A DNA stretch of 64,000 nucleotides from Azospirillum cavernae (GCF_003590795.1 NZ_QYUL01000001.1:389001-453000), one strand, 5' to 3'. Numbered from the stretch's first letter, positions 24,265 to 31,929 are shown. The notes: generated from the sequence alone by a model not told the origin. Translations and numbers: made by a program.

Positions 24265-24803
24265 TGTGGGCACGCATTGATGTCGGCGTTTGCGCCGAGT
24301 TTGTAACCGACGATCCGACCGGCCTGTATCACCCATCGATTCTGTGGGTGCGGGTTCCTGATGCGCTGTCGGCCTGGGCCACGCACGATTATGTGTGCGT
24401 TGACGGCGCCGTCCAGCCGCCGACGCTCGACTATCTGCTCGCCCAGCTGCGCGCGGCTGTGGTCGCGCGTCGCAAGACCGAGCGCGACCGTGGCGTCCTG
24501 ATTGGCGGCCAACGCTGGCGCAGCGACAAGGCCAGTTGCGACGACGTGTCCACCGCTCTGACCCTGGCCAATCAGGTCGAGCTGGCCGGTGGCGGCTTCG
24601 AGACGGTCTGGAAAACGGCGGACGGCTTCGCCCGCGTCGGCAAGGCCGCCCTGGCCTCCGCCGGGCTGGCCATCGGGGTTTTCGTGCAGGCCTGCTTCGC
24701 CCGCGAGGAGGAGTTGAGCGCCGCCATCGATGCCGCCGAGACCGTCGATGACGCGCTGACGGCTTACGCCGTCGGGATTGATCTGGGTTGGCCCGGCAGC
24801 TGA
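24261..24803 (+). CDS. Tail fibre accessory protein, DUF4376 type
   Basis: 180 residues. After a 60-residue N-terminal part, the helical DUF4376 pattern appears: LRAAVVARRKTERDRGV, the QRWRSDKASCDDV turn, later VELAGGGFETVWKTADG. This family follows fibre genes in many phages and is thought to act as a fibre chaperone or attachment part. Its ATG overlaps the fibre stop (ATGA). A terminator-like hairpin follows at 24834. Confidence 0.72.
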   Translation: MMWARIDVGVCAEFVTDDPTGLYHPSILWVRVPDALSAWATHDYVCVDGAVQPPTLDYLLAQLRAAVVARRKTERDRGVLIGGQRWRSDKASCDDVSTALTLANQVELAGGGFETVWKTADGFARVGKAALASAGLAIGVFVQACFAREEELSAAIDAAETVDDALTAYAVGIDLGWPGS

Positions 24804-24833
24804 ACCCAACCGCGACAACATTCCAGTTTTCTC

Positions 24834-24864
24834 GGCCGCCCGGCACCCGCCCGGCGGCCTTTTT
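24834..24864 (+). terminator. Candidate intrinsic terminator after the fibre genes
   Basis: GGCCGCC (24834-24840) pairs with GGCGGCC (24853-24859) across a 12-base loop, followed by TTTTT (24860-24864). It lies between the tail fibre accessory gene and the lysozyme gene, so lysis transcription may be separated from, or attenuated relative to, the tail operon. Confidence 0.6.
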
Positions 24865-24886
24865 CATGCGCAGAAGGAGGATTTCC

Positions 24887-25648
24887 ATGCGCCCTGTTCC
24901 TCAACCCGTCATCGACCTGGTCAAAGACGCGGAAGGCCTTCGCCTGATGGCCTACCCCGATCCGGCCAGCGGCGGCGCGCCCTGGACCATTGGCTATGGC
25001 CACACCGGGCCGGAGGTGCGTCCCGGCCTGGTCGTCACCAAGGAGCAGGCCGACGCTTGGCTGCTCGCCGACCTCGATGCCGCCGTCGCCATGGTCGACG
25101 GCGCGGTCAAAACGCCGCTGACCGACACGCAGCGTGGGGTTCTCGCTTCCTTTGTCTTCAACGTCGGGCCGGGCCGGAAGGCGACCCGCCAGGATCCGGG
25201 CAAGGACGGCTTTGTCACGCTCAAGACCGGCAAGCCCTCCACCTTGCTGGCCAAGCTGAACGCGGGTGATCTGGCCGGCGCCGCCGTCGAATTTTCCAAA
25301 TGGACGCGGGGCGCGGGCAAGGTGATGCCCGGCCTGGTCAAGCGGCGGGCGACGGAAACGGCGCTGTTCCTGTCCGGCGTCGATCATCCCGCGACCGGCG
25401 CGCCCGAACCCCAGCCCGCACCCAAGCCGCTGTCCAAGTCGGCGGCTGGCGTCGGTGGCGGCGGCGCGCTGGGGCTGGCGGGCGTGGCGGTGGCCATTGA
25501 CCAGGCGCGCGACGTGTCGGACGCCGCGCGCGGCCTGCTGGACAGCCTGCCGTCGGGCGGGCTGGGCTGGCCGGTGGCCATCCTGCTGGCGGGCGCGGTC
25601 GGGTTCTTGCTGTACCAGCGCTGGGCCGACCAGCGCCAGGCCGCGTGA
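24887..25648 (+). CDS. Endolysin, GH24 lysozyme with C-terminal membrane segment
   Basis: 253 residues from the ATG at 24887, preceded by AGGAGG at the ideal distance. It cleaves peptidoglycan for host lysis. Catalytic-site features of T4-type lysozymes are Glu16 in DAEGLRLMAY, Asp25 eight residues on, and Thr34 in WTIGYGHTG, with a few extra residues between Asp and Thr. The glycosidase domain spans about 1-165. A Pro-rich linker then leads to two hydrophobic stretches, an AGVGGGGALGLAGVAVAI segment and LGWPVAILLAGAVGFLLY, near the C-terminus. There is no N-terminal signal or SAR helix, so it probably needs a holin or uses the C-terminal anchor. Its stop overlaps the Rz start. Confidence 0.88.
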   Translation: MRPVPQPVIDLVKDAEGLRLMAYPDPASGGAPWTIGYGHTGPEVRPGLVVTKEQADAWLLADLDAAVAMVDGAVKTPLTDTQRGVLASFVFNVGPGRKATRQDPGKDGFVTLKTGKPSTLLAKLNAGDLAGAAVEFSKWTRGAGKVMPGLVKRRATETALFLSGVDHPATGAPEPQPAPKPLSKSAAGVGGGGALGLAGVAVAIDQARDVSDAARGLLDSLPSGGLGWPVAILLAGAVGFLLYQRWADQRQAA

Positions 25649-25893
25649 TCGGGCTGCCGTTCCTGGTGGGGCTGTGGGGCCGGATCGGCCCCATCCTCGC
25701 CGCCGTCGGCGCGCTCCTGCTGGCGATCGCCACCTTCGGCGCGTTTCAGCGCCGGGCGGGGCGGCGGCAGGCCGCCGCCGAACAGACCGAAAAGACCCTC
25801 AAGGCTGCGGAGACCCGTCGTGAAATTGATGATGATGTGCGCCGCTCTGGTGGTGCTGCTGACCGGCTGCGCCGGGAGTGGAGCCGGGATTGA
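25645..25893 (+). CDS. Rz-like inner-membrane spanin
   Basis: 82 residues from a GTG that overlaps the lysozyme stop. One N-terminal membrane helix (FLVGLWGRIGPILAAVGALLLAI) is followed by a charged helical periplasmic part (AEQTEKTLKAAETRREID) and Arg-rich end. This is the Rz layout. Together with the lipoprotein encoded in another frame over its 3' end it would fuse the inner and outer membranes at the last step of lysis. Confidence 0.8.
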   Translation: MIGLPFLVGLWGRIGPILAAVGALLLAIATFGAFQRRAGRRQAAAEQTEKTLKAAETRREIDDDVRRSGGAADRLRREWSRD

Positions 25894-26026
25894 CACAGCC
25901 TGTGGAGCGTTTCGCCCGGTCTACACAAGCCGGGCCGACACGTTGACTGACGCGACCGCTGAGCAGCTGCTGGCGCACAACCGCACCGGCGCGTCCCTGT
26001 GCGGTTGGACGCCGACGGGCGTTTGA
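25820..26026 (+). CDS. Rz1-like outer-membrane spanin lipoprotein, overlapping Rz
   Basis: 68 residues from a GTG inside the Rz gene, in another frame, overlapping it by 74 bases and running past its end. A short signal peptide (KLMMMCAALVVLL) ends in the lipobox LTGC, so Cys would be lipidated. The mature part has two more Cys residues. The overlapping-frame layout is a hallmark of Rz/Rz1 pairs. The mature part lacks the usual proline-rich stretch. Confidence 0.78.
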   Translation: MKLMMMCAALVVLLTGCAGSGAGIDTACGAFRPVYTSRADTLTDATAEQLLAHNRTGASLCGWTPTGV

Positions 26027-26062
26027 GCCAAGCGCGCGGCGTATCCGCCAGCAGCGTCCTCC

Positions 26063-26821
26063 TCACAGTAATGGCGACAATCCATCGGAAACCGGGCAAG
26101 CGGGGTGGGTGAGCGCATCAGGAAAGGCCAGGAAGAAGCGCGCGCGCCATTGCTGACGCGCGTAGCCCTTCGGGCGGCGACCGATGTGAGTGGAGAGTGC
26201 GTGGCCATAGCGCCGCTGCCAGTCGGCTTGCACGTCCACAACCGTACCACCGCCTTGAGCGGCGTCCGCCCGCCAAGCGTGGATGGACGCTTGGGCGGCG
26301 GCGCGGGCAGCAAGGATCAAGCGTCGGCCCAACCGGACGGCGACGTGGCGCGCCGCTGCCAGACGGTCGGCCATCGTCACGCTCGGGCGCTGCGGCAGGG
26401 CCGGGGTGGAGGAGAGCATGGCCTGAACGCGGCGCAGAAGCTCCTGCGCCTCCGGTTCCCTTTCGATGTCGCGGAGCACGGCCACGGCGTCGAGCAGCGA
26501 CCTTTCCCCATTGGAGATCAGCGCGCGGGCTTTGCGCAGGGTCGCCGCCGCCTGCAACCTGCGTTCCCCGCCCATCAGTTCCATGGCGATGGCCACACTG
26601 ACCGGATCGAGCGGGGTGGTGGCGCGATCGGCGTTGCAGCGGGCATGGGCGGCCACCTCGTTGCCCCACAACCGCAGCCCGCCGTTGCCCAGCGGCACGA
26701 CATGCTCGATGGTGGCGCTGTCGGGCAGACCGCTCTGCATCAGCATCCCGCCGCCGCAATGGGCGCAGCGCCAATTCTGCGCCTCGGCCAGGGCGAACCG
26801 CCGCGTCTCCTTTGATCCCAT
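26063..26821 (-). CDS. HNH endonuclease domain protein, opposite strand in prophage
   Basis: 252 residues from the ATG at 26821, with GGAGG eight bases upstream (the frame is open further, with a GTG at 26860). The N-terminal HNH/McrA-like zinc-binding nuclease motif spans residues about 15-65: CAHCGG, IEHVVPLGNGG with the His pair region, and NEVAAHARCNADR. The remainder (70-252) is helical and Arg/Ala-rich, with an YARQQWRARFFLAF segment near the end, without a family I know. It is convergent with the spanin genes and is not where packaging-associated HNH genes usually sit (beside the terminase). A defence, homing or regulatory role is possible. Confidence 0.8.
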   Translation of the reverse strand: MGSKETRRFALAEAQNWRCAHCGGGMLMQSGLPDSATIEHVVPLGNGGLRLWGNEVAAHARCNADRATTPLDPVSVAIAMELMGGERRLQAAATLRKARALISNGERSLLDAVAVLRDIEREPEAQELLRRVQAMLSSTPALPQRPSVTMADRLAAARHVAVRLGRRLILAARAAAQASIHAWRADAAQGGGTVVDVQADWQRRYGHALSTHIGRRPKGYARQQWRARFFLAFPDALTHPACPVSDGLSPLL

Positions 26822-26889
26822 GGCCCAGCCTCCGCCGTCGTCTCTGGGCGGATCCAGCACCCTCGTGCTCAGCTGGTCAATTGGGGTTA

Positions 26890-26904
26890 CTGCACGAAGT
26901 GCAG
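26890..26904. repeat. Small inverted repeat upstream of the HNH gene
   Basis: CTGCAC GAA GTGCAG: six-base arms around a three-base loop, 69 bases upstream of the HNH start. Together with the larger palindrome at 26939-26962 it makes the HNH upstream region rich in dyad symmetry, suggesting repressor binding. Confidence 0.35.
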
Positions 26905-26938
26905 CATGTCGGCGACGCTTATGGGTGAGCAGGCCCTT

Positions 26939-26962
26939 GAAGCGTTCACGGGTGAACGCTTC
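26939..26962. repeat. 11-base-arm palindrome, right copy of the CGTTCACGGGTGAACG element
   Basis: Arms GAAGCGTTCAC and GTGAACGCTTC flank GG. The inner 16 bases (26943-26958) are identical to 2721-2736 near the left of the prophage. It lies between the EamA transporter stop and the HNH start. There is no T-run on either side, so it is not an intrinsic terminator. An operator shared by two prophage promoters is a reasonable inference. Confidence 0.65.
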
Positions 26963-26971
26963 GCTTGATCC

Positions 26972-27865
26972 TCAACGTTGATTGATCTTGGTCACAGAAT
27001 AAGTCGCAGCAACGATCAATGCGGCGCCGATGGCAGTCTGCCAAGTCGGCGCTTTGCCCCACAGGGCATAGTCCAGCAGCGCTGCGAGCGGAATCTCAAT
27101 GAAGCTGAGTGGCGCCACGATGGTGGCTGGGGCGAATCGGTAGGCTTGTGCGGTGCAGAAAAGCGCCGCCATGCCAAAGAGGCCGATACCCAGCAGACCG
27201 ACCGTCTCGACCGGAGCCGGCGGCACCCAGACGACCGCCGTCGGCACGGCCAATAGGATTGTGCTGACGACGGCGTAGACGGCGACGATCACCGTGCTGG
27301 GGTTGGCGAGGGTGAGCCGACGGACGGCGAGCTGGGAGCCGGCGGACAGCACAGCCGCAGCGGCCATCGCCGCCGCCCCCACCACTTGGTCGGGCACGCT
27401 GAGGGCTGGTGACACCGCCAGCAGGACGCCGGCGAATCCGGTGAGCGTGGCGGCCCACAACCCCGGCCCGGCGCGCTCCCCCAGCGTGACGCGTGCCAAG
27501 GGGATCATCATCAGGATGCGGCTGTACAGGATGAGCGTGACCAGTGCCAGGGGCAGCTTGGTGCTCAAGGCGTAGACGCTGGCCAATAGGGCGGCGGTGC
27601 CCAGCCCGGCCCGCAGGAGGTGGATCCATGGATCCCGGAGCGTGCGGACATCGCACAAAGCGCGCCATGCCACGGCGACTAGGACCAGGGCGGCAGCGCC
27701 GCGCACGAAGGCGATTTCGATGGGCGGCAGACTGGCGCCCAAGGCCTTCATCAACGCGGTGAGCGCCTGGAAGGTGATGCTTGAACCAAGCGCCCACGCG
27801 ACAGCCCGCGCCGTCATGCTCATCCCATTGATCGAACTCGCCAAGGCAACAAGTCGCGCGGGCAT
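26972..27865 (-). CDS. DMT superfamily (EamA) transporter
   Basis: 297 residues from the ATG at 27865, preceded by AGAGG. It is a polytopic inner-membrane protein with about ten hydrophobic segments arranged as two EamA halves. The first half contains PPIEIAFVRGAAALVLVAV and LVTLILYSRILMMIPLA; the second contains FCTAQAYRFAPATIVAPLSF and IPLAALLDYALWGK, the usual pattern before the last helices. It probably exports a metabolite or amino acid; the substrate cannot be told. It lies just inside attR, on the opposite strand from the phage late genes, so it is probably cargo (a moron), though it could be an older chromosomal insertion. Confidence 0.88.
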   Translation of the reverse strand: MPARLVALASSINGMSMTARAVAWALGSSITFQALTALMKALGASLPPIEIAFVRGAAALVLVAVAWRALCDVRTLRDPWIHLLRAGLGTAALLASVYALSTKLPLALVTLILYSRILMMIPLARVTLGERAGPGLWAATLTGFAGVLLAVSPALSVPDQVVGAAAMAAAAVLSAGSQLAVRRLTLANPSTVIVAVYAVVSTILLAVPTAVVWVPPAPVETVGLLGIGLFGMAALFCTAQAYRFAPATIVAPLSFIEIPLAALLDYALWGKAPTWQTAIGAALIVAATYSVTKINQR

Positions 27866-28017
27866 ACAATCCTCTATCTCCGTTGCGCGCAGATTACCTG
27901 TGTCGACCGCTGCAATCCAGCGATGTCAAACCGTCTAGGTAACGCATTGATTCCCTTAGGGGGGATTTAGTGGCAAAAGTTTGATGTTCTCCATATTTTT
28001 CAATAGGTTAAACATCT

Positions 28018-28062
28018 CTTTTAATCATGTGGCCGTGGGTTCGAATCCCACCCGGATCACCA
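28018..28062 (+). tRNA. 3' half of a tRNA-Lys gene (putative attR of the prophage)
   Basis: From 28018 the sequence reads as a tRNA from position 32 onward. It has an anticodon loop CTTTTAA (anticodon TTT, Lys), the 3' anticodon stem TCATG, a five-base variable loop TGGCC and the T-arm GTGGG-TTCGAAT-CCCAC. The acceptor strand CCGGATC, discriminator A and CCA (28060-28062) complete it. Upstream bases do not form the D-arm, the 5' acceptor strand or the full anticodon stem, so this is a fragment. It is the expected duplicate left when an element inserts into a tRNA gene. The intact gene should lie left of the window, next to the integrase. Confidence 0.8.
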
Positions 28063-28650
28063 ATTTTCTAATGAAAATCAGAGAATTGTGAAAAGGGATC
28101 GGGCGTGGCTCCGGTCCCTTTTCTTTTGTATCTGTCCCATGTCCGACGAACGCCATCTTTGTGTCGGATGAATGTCTCCCCGATCGCGCGGTCGTCCGCT
28201 CCGTAAAGTTGGTTTGCTCTCGGCGTGGCGCGATCTTCCGGGTGCGCCGGGCCGTCTCAGTTTTGCAATCGCCGTTCAAAACTTGGCGCGAACATCGCGC
28301 TGGCGAAGTGGAAAATTTGCAGAAAAACAATTTTAAGTGGGTTAGCGACGCTTTTTTTGAGCGGCTTCTTGTTATAAAAATACTGTTGAATTGATTTCCT
28401 GTCCCGTGATCTTTTCATATAAGGCGCGCTGCCAGAAACGAGCATTCCAGAGAGCGGAGATCCCATAAAACAACCATAGGGTTTCTCTGGTTATGTTAAT
28501 TCAATGGAAATTATCTTGTTTCATTTTGTCGCGTGACTGTGCGTCTCAACATATTTAGGCTGCGGTAGCGTGTCAGGCTAACGATAAGAACGATCAACAA
28601 AACAATTTTTGATTGTCTAGTTGGCCGCCTGTGTTATTTTGGAGGTTTTT
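28063..28650. other. AT-rich intergenic stretch between attR and the RTX gene
   Basis: About 590 bases, visibly poorer in G and C than the rest of the window. It holds a strong terminator (28090-28126) and the ribosome site of the RTX gene (GGAGG at 28641-28645). The opposite-strand frame 28330-28025 is the well-known false reading frame across a tRNA (it ends RVGFEPTA) and is not annotated. I see no other gene. The base composition suggests a past insertion or a regulatory region. Confidence 0.6.
28090..28126 (+). terminator. Intrinsic terminator downstream of the tRNA fragment
   Basis: AAAAGGGATCGG (28090-28101) pairs with CCGGTCCCTTTT (28110-28121), with one G-T pair and an eight-base loop. 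CTTTT follows. It lies 28 bases after the CCA end, the place expected for the terminator of the original tRNA-Lys unit, which supports chromosomal DNA resuming at 28063. Confidence 0.85.
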
Positions 28651-31600
28651 GTGCAGTTTTCATACATTATCGGGAATTTCACGAGCGGATATTCCAACAT
28701 AAAGGTCAATTCAGGTGGATTTGTCGTTGTTGACGCAACGGCCACGGGTGGCGGTCCTGTTGTTCTTCAATTGAATGGAACAACGTGGGAGGTCCTAGTC
28801 GCAGGGGTGAATGGCGGCGCGGCGGCCACCTTGCTCGACACCTCCAACGTGGCGCTTTCAATAGACACGCACGGAGTCGGCATCGCCTGGACGGGCGAAA
28901 CGGGGACGGTCAACTTCACCGGCGGCAATCTGTCGGACATGCTTCTGGGCGGGTTTGACAACGACACGATCTTTGGCGGCAGCGGCGGGGACACGCTTTA
29001 TGGCGCTTCAGGGGGTGACAGCCTTGTCGGCGGCAGCGGAAACGACCGGCTTTCCGGCAACGAAGACAACGACACGCTCTGGGGCAACGAAGGGGCCGAC
29101 ACGCTCTACGGCAACGCTGGCGACGATTCGATCTTTGGCAATGAGGGCGCCGACAGCGTGTACGGCAACGCTGGCAACGACTATCTCTTTGGCGGCGACG
29201 GCAACGACAGCATGCTCGGCCAATCGGGCGGCGACTGGATGGAAGGCGGCGCGGGCGCCGATCGCCTGATAGGCAATGAAGACAACGACACTATTTATGG
29301 CAACGACGACGCCGACACTATTTATGGCAACGCTGGGATCGACTCCCTCTTTGGCGACGGTGGCGACGACTGGCTATCCGGCGGTTCGGCTGGCGATTGG
29401 CTGTCTGGCGGTTCTGGCGGCGACTTGCTCTATGGCAATGAAGACAATGACACGCTGTATGGCGGCGGCGGCGACGACAGCATTTATGGCGGCGACGGAA
29501 ACGACAGCCTGATCGGCGGGAGCGCTGGCGAGTCCAACGCGGACACGTTGATCGGCGGTCTTGGCAACGACACGCTGACCGGCGGCGGCGGCAACGACAT
29601 CTTCGATGTTCTCACCACCGACGGAATCGATCTGATCACCGACATGGAGAATGGCGACGCCATTCGCGACACGGGCGGCACATTCACCAGCCTGTCCGAT
29701 GGCGATGGCGCAAACATCGCCAGCGGCACGGTGGAGGTGGCCTCCAGCGGCGGCGAGACCACGCTGTACCTGCGTTACACCGCCGGAACTGGAGCCGCCG
29801 ACACGACGGTGAAGCTGACCGGAACCTTTGCCGCCGACCGCTTCAGCGCGTCGGGCAACGCCATCACCATGGTTGCCGCCTCCGGCGGCACGCCAACCCC
29901 AACGCCAACCCCGTCCGGCGGCGGCGACGACACCTCTACCACCCCCACCACCCCGACCCAAACCGTTGACGGGCTTGTCGTCACCCAAGAGACGGTCAGC
30001 AATTCCAATGGAACGACGACCAGCGTGTTCACCGTTCCCATTTCAACGGAAAGCCGGACCGAAGATCGGGGAACAAGCGGTCGCGCCGACATCCCGCTCG
30101 TCACGTCAGCGACCGGAACGACCCAACTGGAGGCCGGTTTGCCGACCGGCGTTGGCCTGCGGGTCGAAACGACGACCACCGGCCAAACAGGTCTTCAGGA
30201 GTTGATTCAGGCCATCGAAGCGCGGACGACCCAATCTGGCCAGTCGGCGGATCGGACCTTCATGAGCGGCGTCGGCTCCACGTTTCTGGGCGCTTTGCCG
30301 ACTGGGACCAGCTTGACGGTGCGAACCGTCATTCCAACCGTCGCGTCGGGGACGACGTCGGTCAGCTCCCCCATCGTCATCTCGGGCGCGGCGAACCAGG
30401 GAACGCAGCAGGAGGCGCTGGTCATCGACGCCAGCGGCCTGCCGTCCGGCACGATCATCCAACTCGACAACGTCGAGTTCGCGGCGGTCGTCGGCGCGGT
30501 GCGGATCACCGGCGGCGCCGGCTCGCAAATGGTCAGCGGAGACAGCGGCAACCAAATCATGGTGTTGGGGGCCGATGACGACACGCTGCGCGGTGGTGGC
30601 GGCGACGATCAAATCGGCAGCCTTGAAGGAAGCGACTGGCTGTATGGCGACGACGGCGCGGACACCGTGACCGGGGGCGTCGGCAATGACTATGTGTATG
30701 GCGGCACGGGGAGCGACCTTCAGAACGGCAACCAGGGCGATGACCTGGTTTACGGCAACCAGGGCGCCGACACGGTGCGCGGCGGCCAGGACAACGACAC
30801 CGTTTATGGCGGCCAGAACGACGATCAGGTCTATGGCGACATCGGCGCCGACCGGCTCTTTGGCGACGATGGCGCGGACACGGTGAGCGGCGGCGCTGGC
30901 GCCGACGTTGGAAATGGCAATCAGGGCAATGACCTAGTTTACGGCAACCAGGGCAACGACACGGTGAACGGCGGCCAGGGCAACGACACCGTTTATGGCG
31001 GCCAGAACGACGATCAGGTCTATGGCGATCTCGGTGACGACCGGCTGTTTGGCGATGATGGCGCGGACACGGTGAGCGGCGGCGCTGGGGCCGACGTTGC
31101 CAATGGCAATCAGGGCGATGACCTGCTTTACGGCAACCAGGGCAACGACACGCTGAACGGCGGCGCTGGCGCCGACACTCTTTATGGTGGCCAGAGCGAC
31201 GATCAGGTCTCTGGCGATCTCGGTGACGACCGGCTCTTTGGCGACGAAGGCGCCGATACGTTGAGCGGCGGCGGCGGCAATGACTCGCTTAGTGGCAATG
31301 CGGGCGATGATCGGCTGTTGGGCGAGGATGGAACCGATACGTTGAGCGGCGGCGATGGCGCCGACACCCTGTATGGTGGCCAGAACGACGATCAAATCTC
31401 TGGCGATCTCGGCGCCGACCGGCTCTTTGGCGACGACGGGGCGGACACGCTGAGCGGCGGCGCCGGCAATGACGAGCTTGCTGGCAACGCTGGCAATGAT
31501 CGGCTGTTGGGCGAAGCTGGCGACGACACCTTGTATGGTGGTGACGGCGCGGACCTGTTCGTGTTCCGCGCCGGTGATGGGCGTGACGTCATCCAGGACT

Positions 31601-31779
31601 TCAAGGTGGCGGACGGGGATCGAATCGGTCTGGCCAATGGAGTCGAGTACAGTCTGAGGTTGGACTCCGACGATGTCGCGATCACGTTCTCCGATGGCGG
31701 CGAGGTGACGCTGACGGGCGTGAAAATTGGGGATCTTCTCAACGGCGCCGGGCTGGACGATCTGTTCTTGCGGATGTAG
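28651..31779 (+). CDS. Large RTX-type calcium-binding protein, probably type I secreted
   Basis: 1042 residues from the GTG at 28651, which has GGAGG five bases upstream. There is no signal peptide. Residues about 98-325 carry a first run of GGxGxDxLx nonapeptides. The middle (330-630) is Thr/Ser-rich with a TPTPTPSGGG linker and a beta-rich domain containing VIDASGLPSGTIIQLDN. Residues about 640-970 carry a second run, which is built of 63-residue (seven-nonapeptide) super-repeats. The C-terminal 70 residues (VFRAGDGRDVIQDF, then VTLTGVKIGDLL) match the cap and secretion signal of RTX proteins. Export by a type I ABC system and folding on Ca2+ are expected. No transporter genes lie nearby. 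No enzymatic domain is seen, so an adhesin or surface-layer-like role is likeliest. Confidence 0.88.
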   Translation: MQFSYIIGNFTSGYSNIKVNSGGFVVVDATATGGGPVVLQLNGTTWEVLVAGVNGGAAATLLDTSNVALSIDTHGVGIAWTGETGTVNFTGGNLSDMLLGGFDNDTIFGGSGGDTLYGASGGDSLVGGSGNDRLSGNEDNDTLWGNEGADTLYGNAGDDSIFGNEGADSVYGNAGNDYLFGGDGNDSMLGQSGGDWMEGGAGADRLIGNEDNDTIYGNDDADTIYGNAGIDSLFGDGGDDWLSGGSAGDWLSGGSGGDLLYGNEDNDTLYGGGGDDSIYGGDGNDSLIGGSAGESNADTLIGGLGNDTLTGGGGNDIFDVLTTDGIDLITDMENGDAIRDTGGTFTSLSDGDGANIASGTVEVASSGGETTLYLRYTAGTGAADTTVKLTGTFAADRFSASGNAITMVAASGGTPTPTPTPSGGGDDTSTTPTTPTQTVDGLVVTQETVSNSNGTTTSVFTVPISTESRTEDRGTSGRADIPLVTSATGTTQLEAGLPTGVGLRVETTTTGQTGLQELIQAIEARTTQSGQSADRTFMSGVGSTFLGALPTGTSLTVRTVIPTVASGTTSVSSPIVISGAANQGTQQEALVIDASGLPSGTIIQLDNVEFAAVVGAVRITGGAGSQMVSGDSGNQIMVLGADDDTLRGGGGDDQIGSLEGSDWLYGDDGADTVTGGVGNDYVYGGTGSDLQNGNQGDDLVYGNQGADTVRGGQDNDTVYGGQNDDQVYGDIGADRLFGDDGADTVSGGAGADVGNGNQGNDLVYGNQGNDTVNGGQGNDTVYGGQNDDQVYGDLGDDRLFGDDGADTVSGGAGADVANGNQGDDLLYGNQGNDTLNGGAGADTLYGGQSDDQVSGDLGDDRLFGDEGADTLSGGGGNDSLSGNAGDDRLLGEDGTDTLSGGDGADTLYGGQNDDQISGDLGADRLFGDDGADTLSGGAGNDELAGNAGNDRLLGEAGDDTLYGGDGADLFVFRAGDGRDVIQDFKVADGDRIGLANGVEYSLRLDSDDVAITFSDGGEVTLTGVKIGDLLNGAGLDDLFLRM
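30720..31286 (+). repeat. 189-bp tandem super-repeat inside the RTX gene
   Basis: Nonapeptides in this part follow a fixed order of seven that recurs every 63 residues (NGNQGDDLV, YGNQGADTV, a GGQ unit, YGGQNDDQV, YGDxGxDRL, FGDDGADTV, SGGAGADV). DNA stretches such as CGTTTATGGCGGCCAGAACG recur exactly 189 bases apart (30801 and 30990). About three copies are visible, the last one diverging. Such repeats are prone to unequal recombination and length change. Confidence 0.75.
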
Positions 31780-31820
31780 GCGGTCATCGCGCCCCCCCCG
31801 TGGTGGCGCGCGATGACCGC
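31780..31820 (+). terminator. Strong hairpin directly after the RTX stop codon
   Basis: GCGGTCATCGCGC (31780-31792) pairs perfectly with GCGCGATGACCGC (31808-31820) around a C-rich loop. No T-run follows, so it could protect the mRNA 3' end or act with Rho rather than as a classic intrinsic terminator. Confidence 0.5.
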
Positions 31821-31929
31821 GCCAACCACGGTCTGCATCATCCCGCGTGTGTCGCCAGTGTGAAAAACTTCACTGCGCCACATATGATTGCGCGGGTATG
31901 CAGCCTTCATCGGATGATGGAGGACCGCG

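Larger units (their letters stand above)
1..28062 (+). mobile_element. Prophage (lambda-type head, Mu-type contractile tail), left end outside window
   Basis: A tyrosine integrase, a DUF3164 gene and a methyltransferase are followed by an unbroken same-strand run of about 28 structural and lysis genes. The run ends at a lone 3' half of a tRNA-Lys gene (28018-28062), the expected product of integrase-mediated insertion into a tRNA gene. The head genes match the lambda order and the tail genes match the Mu order. Two opposite-strand genes (HNH protein, EamA transporter) lie inside the right end. The left attachment site, and any repressor or replication genes, are not in the window. All late genes look open, so the element may be intact or only recently inactive. 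The boundary call at 28062 is an inference from the tRNA fragment. Confidence 0.85.

Noticed and set aside
28025..28330. 101-residue frame on the minus strand ending in RVGFEPTA
   Set aside because: This peptide ending is the familiar product of reading antisense through a tRNA T-arm; the frame crosses the tRNA fragment and the terminator and has no supported start.
28440..28510. Weak dyad around AACAACCA and TGGTTATGTT
   Set aside because: The arms match only partly and no role is suggested by position.
28609..28637. TTGATT-17-TGTTAT promoter-like pair before the RTX gene
   Set aside because: Transcription would begin in or after the ribosome site (GGAGG at 28641), leaving no leader, so it cannot drive the GTG at 28651.
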